28,705 bases of DNA from Bacillota bacterium (GTDB lineage Bacteria; Bacillota; UBA4882; UBA8346), in the NCBI GenBank assembly GCA_023429995.1, contig JAEZCE010000071.1:1-28705 (forward strand), given 5' to 3'. Position 1 is the first letter of the stretch. Each line of letters opens with the position of its first letter. Both the position numbers and the translations under genes were made by a program. This document shows, in pieces, positions 25,252 to 28,705 of the stretch. The notes beneath the pieces were generated by a model. That model was given only the letters and a program-made list of their open reading frames with translations. It searched no databases and was not told where the DNA came from.

Positions 25252-25338
25252 AAATACTTGGCTTTTTCTCTATTTATTTCTTAAAAAATGACTAATTTTT
25301 ATCATTTTACCGATAAACCCAGGCTTTGTCAAGTATTT
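25252..25338. promoter_or_regulatory. Pair of 9-bp inverted sites flanking the deaminase promoter
   Basis: AAATACTTG (25252-25260) and CAAGTATTT (25330-25338) are exact reverse complements about 69 bp apart. The second overlaps the -35 box of the deaminase promoter; the first lies in the leader. Similar flanking letters (TTAAG/TAAG) extend the match. The arrangement would suit a dimeric repressor binding two sites, but A+T-rich DNA makes chance repeats likely. No PurR box was recognised. Confidence 0.35.
25304..25332 (-). promoter_or_regulatory. Sigma-A promoter for the adenine deaminase operon
   Basis: On the minus strand a perfect -35 TTGACA (25327-25332) is followed after exactly 17 bases by -10 TAAAAT (25304-25309). 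The predicted transcript would carry a leader of about 90 bases before the deaminase ATG. This is the best promoter match found in the window. Confidence 0.75.
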
Positions 25339-25436
25339 GTTAAGTTCTTGGACAATCTTTACTTTCCTGTTACTTGTGATAATGATTTTCCCATTCATGT
25401 TATAATAAATAAATAAAAGATAAGGAAAATACACCC

Positions 25437-26750
25437 ATGAACAAAAAAGAATTAAAACAGCTCGTATGCAGAAAAATCGACGAAAACAGAGAAGTAATTA
25501 TCTCCATCGGCAACAAGATCTTTAATCATCCTGAACTTGGTTTTAAAGAATGGGACACATCGAAACTCGTTGCAAGTCAATTGAAGACTCTGGGGCTTTC
25601 ATGTGAAAAGGGGCTAGCTATCACAGGGGTGAAAGCGCATGCCAATGGAAAGCAAGCGAAGGCGAGGGTCATGATTATGGGTGAACTGGATGCTGTCATT
25701 TGCCCGCTACATACCTGTGCTGACCTCAAAACCGGGGCTGCTCATTCTTGTGGCCATAATTCGCAAATTGCATCAATGCTGGGTGCTGCCTTTGGTCTAA
25801 CTCCTTTTATGGAGCACTTGGACGGCGATGTAATATTCGCCGCTGTTCCTGCTGAAGAATACGTTGAACTAGAATTTAGAGAACGTTTAAAAGAAGATGG
25901 AAAAATTGAATTTTTTGGAGGAAAACAAGAATTTATCCGCCTGGGGGCATTGGATGATGTGGATATGGGGATGATGATCCACTCCCACGCCGGGGTGGAA
26001 GCCAGGAAATTTCTACTTTTCTGTGATAGTTCCGGTTTTGTAGGGAAGATTATCCGATTTTCCGGCAAAGAGGCTCATGCCGGCGCTGCGCCTTTCGAGG
26101 GCATCAATGCCTTAAATGCGGCTGCTCTTTCACTGATGGCGATTAATACCCAAAGGGAAACCTTTAAGGAGGCGGACCGGATCAGAGTTCATCCCATTAT
26201 TACCAAAGGCGGCGATCTGGTGAACATTGTCCCTGCCGATGTCCGCATGGAAACTTATGTACGGGGTAAAAACATCGGCGCGATTCTGGAGGCCTCTGAA
26301 AAAGTGAACCGGGCCCTACGCGGCAGCGCCATCGCTGTGGGCGCAGAAGTGGAAATTTTGGATAATCCGGGCTATTTGCCATTAATTCAAAATGAAAAAC
26401 TGAATGAACTATTTGGGGAAAATGCCGAGACTCTGTTGGGCAAGGATGGCATCCTTACTGGTTATGAACTCATGGGCGCTACCGATGCGGGAGATATTAG
26501 CTCCATTATGCCCTTTATGCATATTTCTACCGGGGGGTATTCCGGTACAGCTCACAGCCGGAATTTCACAATTTGCGACGAGGAAATGGCCTATGTAATG
26601 CCTGCCAAAGCCATGGCCATGACAACGATCGACTTGCTGTGGGACGGCGCCGCTGAAGCACTGAAAATCAAAAAAAATTATACACCGAAATTTACTAAGG
26701 AATCTTACATCGAATTTTTGAGGAATTTCAAATCCAAAGAAGTAATTTAA
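25437..26750 (+). CDS. M20 family amidohydrolase (AbgB-like)
   Basis: This 437-residue metal-dependent amidohydrolase belongs to the M20 family, closer to the AbgA/AbgB (aminobenzoyl-glutamate hydrolase) type than to the other M20 gene in this window. Motifs include FNHPELGFKEWDTSKLV, GELDAV, AHSCGHNSQ, PAEEYVELEF and the dimerisation segment around FSGKEAHAGAAPFEG. No signal peptide is seen. The ATG has AAGGA about ten bases upstream, and TATAAT at 25401-25406 could be its -10 box, though no good -35 sits at 17 bp. It is divergent from the deaminase operon and may share its regulation. It probably hydrolyses an amide bond of an imported small molecule. Confidence 0.9.
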   Translation: MNKKELKQLVCRKIDENREVIISIGNKIFNHPELGFKEWDTSKLVASQLKTLGLSCEKGLAITGVKAHANGKQAKARVMIMGELDAVICPLHTCADLKTGAAHSCGHNSQIASMLGAAFGLTPFMEHLDGDVIFAAVPAEEYVELEFRERLKEDGKIEFFGGKQEFIRLGALDDVDMGMMIHSHAGVEARKFLLFCDSSGFVGKIIRFSGKEAHAGAAPFEGINALNAAALSLMAINTQRETFKEADRIRVHPIITKGGDLVNIVPADVRMETYVRGKNIGAILEASEKVNRALRGSAIAVGAEVEILDNPGYLPLIQNEKLNELFGENAETLLGKDGILTGYELMGATDAGDISSIMPFMHISTGGYSGTAHSRNFTICDEEMAYVMPAKAMAMTTIDLLWDGAAEALKIKKNYTPKFTKESYIEFLRNFKSKEVI

Positions 26751-26995
26751 AAATCTCAAAACCCCTGATTCCATTTTTTTAAAAAAACCCGATCTTCTCC
26801 CAATTTTGAAGGCTTGTTTTTCCATGCCATTTTGCCCAAACCTAGATCTCAATCAGAGAATTTTCACTTCAAATCAGCCTGTTTTTCAAAGATCCGCTTG
26901 AAAAATCAGAGCCTAACTTTTAAAGTTAAGTTTCGATTTTTTACTCGGATGGACTTTTTGAAGCCTACAGGTCAATATTTCTCCATACAACTCGC
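26751..26995. other. Convergent intergenic region, weak hairpin only
   Basis: No gene is supported here. TAACTTT and AAAGTTA (26914-26928) form a 7-bp A+T-rich hairpin followed by a T run at about 26937-26942. It might terminate the plus-strand M20 gene, but it lies more than 160 bp after that stop. Nothing else stands out. Confidence 0.3.
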
Positions 26996-27933
26996 TTAAT
27001 GAAGCTCTGATTTAATCTTCCGAATCTGTTCAACAGGCAAACCGGTAATTTTGACGATTAAATCTTCAGATATATTCTCTATCAGCATCTTTTGAGCAGC
27101 CTCTATCTTTCCAGCAAGAAAGCCGTCATTTTTGCCTTCTTCATATATATTCCCTAAAGTTTTCTCCATATTGGTAACCATTTTCTCAGCCTCCTCTGAT
27201 GTACTTTCATCGATAATCCTGATAATCTCTTGCTTGGTATACTCTGGTAAATTAGCACTCGAGATCAGTTTCAGCCAACTTTTGAATAACTGAAAACTAT
27301 TGGCATCAAACTTTCTTAATATAGGAGCTATCCCTAATAACCTGTTCCGGTATTCCTGAGTGTCTATCTCTTGATCCAGTAAGAAGACTGCTCCAATTAA
27401 GTTGGCTAAGTCCATTAAAGCATGTTTATCATAACGGTTAACATCAATCAGGATATACTTGAAATCAACCACATATTCCTTAAATAGTTCAGCTTCTGCT
27501 AAAGTCTCCTTAAAACTTCGGCAAGCTGTCCATTTATCCTTGCCGTTATAAAGAACCATCGGTATAATCGCCGGTAATCTAAAATCTTTCCTGGCTGCTT
27601 CTTCCGATGGGATATTCTTTAACACATCCCGCCAAATCTCCACCATGTAAAGCAGTAAGCGGTAAGGCATCTGAAAATCGACAGTCGATTGTAATTCCAT
27701 CAAGAGATAGAAGATTACTTCCTGGCCCTTAATTTTCAAATGGTATACTAGATCAGCTTCTTTTTCACTAAAATCTTGCAAGATATAGGACTTGTCGATT
27801 CGGGTGATTGCTTCAGGATCAATCTGAGAAACCCAGCCCATATCCACAAAACTCTGAAGTAATTCTAGAAGATTTCCTCACTGGCGAGTAGCGACTTATA
27901 TCCCCGATCATGCGGGTAATTTACTTCCGTCAT
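26996..27933 (-). pseudogene. Rpn-family PD-(D/E)XK nuclease gene, broken by a -1 frameshift
   Basis: The family (Rpn/YhgA-like, recombination-promoting nuclease/putative transposase) has a PD-(D/E)XK nuclease domain. The natural start is ATG at 27933 with AAGGAG seven bases upstream. It encodes MTEVNYPHDRGYKSLLASEE then IF and stops at TAG (27865-27867). Adding one base there restores the expected continuation: leucine, then ELLQSFVDMGWVSQID. The rest stays open to 26996, about 280 residues, with the catalytic-type MELQS motif, IIPMVLYNG and a charged C-terminal helix. A GTG at 27847 could restart translation but would lose the HDRGYK segment. The promoter and ribosome binding site remain intact, so the lesion looks recent. 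A sequencing error cannot be excluded. Confidence 0.8.
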
Positions 27934-27952
27934 TTAGTTTCTCCTTGATAAT

Positions 27953-27981
27953 ATTATAGTATTTTTACTGTAAGGAAACAA
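27953..27981 (-). promoter_or_regulatory. Promoter of the Rpn-family gene
   Basis: On the minus strand TTGTTT (27976-27981) and a perfect TATAAT (27953-27958) are separated by 17 bases. The ribosome binding site AAGGAG and the ATG follow directly, leaving a leader of only about 13 bases. Confidence 0.6.
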
Positions 27982-28003
27982 CCGAAATCTTTAACTACTG
28001 TAA

Positions 28004-28150
28004 TTAAAAGGAAAATCCCAATTGTTCTTGTTTTCCACTCATTCTTCCGTTGCTGATGGCCGTGATGTTGTTTTTGTTATCATAAGTGTACTGCTGTTGC
28101 AGGATGCTGGTACCGTTTACGGTGACCTGATAATTATTTAGGTTGTTATT
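28004..28150 (-). pseudogene. Rhs/YD-repeat protein remnant
   Basis: A minus-strand frame of 48 residues, bounded upstream by TGA at 28151-28153, contains NNYQVTVNGTSILQQQYTYD followed by NKNNITAISNG. The Y-x-Y-D-x-x-x-N-I-T pattern is that of Rhs/YD repeats found in large secreted polymorphic-toxin or wall-associated proteins. There is no start codon, signal or repeat array, so it is a scrap. Upstream, in another frame, 28154-28228 reads SQPVESVDGKNRLSFITVNS followed by DRLK and a stop; this could be a further decayed piece or part of an unrelated repeat. Confidence 0.55.
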
Positions 28151-28228
28151 TCAGCCTATCGGAGTTAACAGTAATAAATGAAAGCCGATTTTTCCCGTCC
28201 ACGGATTCCACCGGCTGTGATACTTTTG

Positions 28229-28434
28229 GAGCGGCCCAAAATGTATCCTCCGCTCGTAAAGCGAGCGGCAAAGGCCGCCGACACCCATGATTTCTCGGAC
28301 TCAAAGAGTCCGCGTCTTCCTTTTATCCCGCCGCCTTCCTTGGCGCGGGAACCCTAGGGACTGGCCGGCTCTATCGTAGAGCCGGCCTTCTCTATTCATT
28401 CCACGATGCCGACGGCTAAACGCCGTCCTATCGT
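28229..28434. repeat. Cluster of short hairpins with 3-6 base loops
   Basis: Five inverted repeats occur within about 190 bp: CCGCTCG/CGAGCGG (28250-28268, loop TAAAG), CGGACTC/GAGTCCG (28296-28312, loop AAA), an 8-bp stem with one bulge (28327-28349), the 11-bp GGCCGGCTCTA/TAGAGCCGGCC (28363-28387, loop TCG), and GACGGC/GCCGTC inside ACGAT/ATCGT (28403-28434, loop TAAAC). GAGCGG at 28229-28234 can compete for the CCGCTC arm of the first, and GCGGC/GCCGC overlaps its other arm. The block is richer in G+C than its surroundings and has no convincing long frame. It resembles neither a CRISPR array nor a tRNA cluster. It may be a structured RNA or a dispersed repeat element. Confidence 0.6.
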
Positions 28435-28483
28435 TAAGCCGCGTGGTCTGCCTCCTGCCGACCCTATCGGGGTTTAAAACAGT

Positions 28484-28705
28484 TTAAAAATTGGGCCGTT
28501 TTATCGGCTTGATTCTTTTCGAAGCTTTGGCCTCATGAAAATCTGCCCTTTTCACCTTGAAATGGAAATCCGTGTGATGTTCTTCCATGACGCCGGTTCC
28601 CACCCCATTGGCGTAATCAATCTTTTGTTCTGCGGCCTAAAGACTGATTTCGTTTTTCCAAACATTTTTTCCGTTTCTCCCTTGGGTGATTGCATTTCTC
28701 CAAAC
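28484..28705 (-). other. Overlapping short open frames at the window edge
   Basis: On the minus strand one frame is open from the window edge to a TAG at 28637-28639, then again for 50 residues (KIDYANGVGTGVMEEHHTDF and onward, ending KRPNF) to a TAA at 28484-28486. A second frame overlaps it, beginning near MQSPKGETEKMFGK and ending with WKNITRISISR. I recognise neither, neither has a clear ribosome binding site, and they cannot both be conserved proteins. They lie next to the hairpin cluster and may belong to the same repeat or decayed element. Confidence 0.3.

Noticed and set aside
26409..26852. Minus-strand open frame of 147 residues opposite the AbgB-like gene
   Set aside because: It is antisense to a well-supported M20 gene and has no family features.
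28229..28434. CRISPR array
   Set aside because: The hairpins differ in sequence and spacing; there are no identical direct repeats with regular spacers.

Overview
The window looks like a chromosomal segment of an anaerobic, fermentative bacterium of the Bacillota (Firmicutes) type. The reasons are moderate-to-low GC, strong AAGGAGG-like ribosome binding sites, a YesM/YesN two-component pair, an ABC sugar importer without its own ATPase, an anaerobic (radical SAM) sulfatase maturase and Rpn-type nuclease genes. None of the three ABC solute-binding proteins has a convincing lipobox, which hints at a lineage with an outer membrane. The species cannot be fixed from the sequence alone. I saw no rRNA, tRNA, CRISPR array or intact insertion sequence.

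Region 1 (about 199-10502, minus strand) is a sulfated-carbohydrate locus. In transcription order it holds two paralogous sugar-binding proteins, two MalF/MalG-type permeases, three cysteine-type sulfatases without signal peptides and a LacX-like aldose 1-epimerase. It faces a divergent YesM-type sensor kinase and YesN-type AraC response regulator (10894-14288), the probable regulators. A sulfatase maturase at 16438-17655 can supply the formylglycine modification that these sulfatases need. The natural reading is that a sulfated sugar is sensed outside, imported and desulfated in the cytoplasm. No glycoside hydrolase, polysaccharide lyase or ABC ATPase is visible, so other functions must be encoded elsewhere.

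Region 2 (14357-16087) has a small DUF202 membrane protein and a methyl-accepting chemotaxis protein with an unusually short sensor domain. A hairpin-rich gap follows, then the maturase.

Region 3 (17798-25208, minus strand) reads, in transcription order, adenine deaminase, PotB, PotC, PotA and PotD-like polyamine-type ABC importer, an OsmC-family protein and an M20 amidohydrolase. A good sigma-A promoter lies before the deaminase and a 12-bp terminator-like hairpin follows the binding protein. A second, divergent M20 amidohydrolase starts at 25437. The cluster may import and hydrolyse an amide- or purine-linked compound, but the substrate is unknown.

Region 4 (26996-28705) is decayed accessory DNA. 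It has an Rpn-family nuclease gene broken by one frameshift behind an intact promoter and ribosome binding site, a C-terminal scrap of an Rhs/YD-repeat protein, a cluster of short hairpins with tiny loops, and overlapping open frames at the window edge. The hairpin cluster and the folded gap between the second sugar-binding protein and its permease are the most unusual structures seen.
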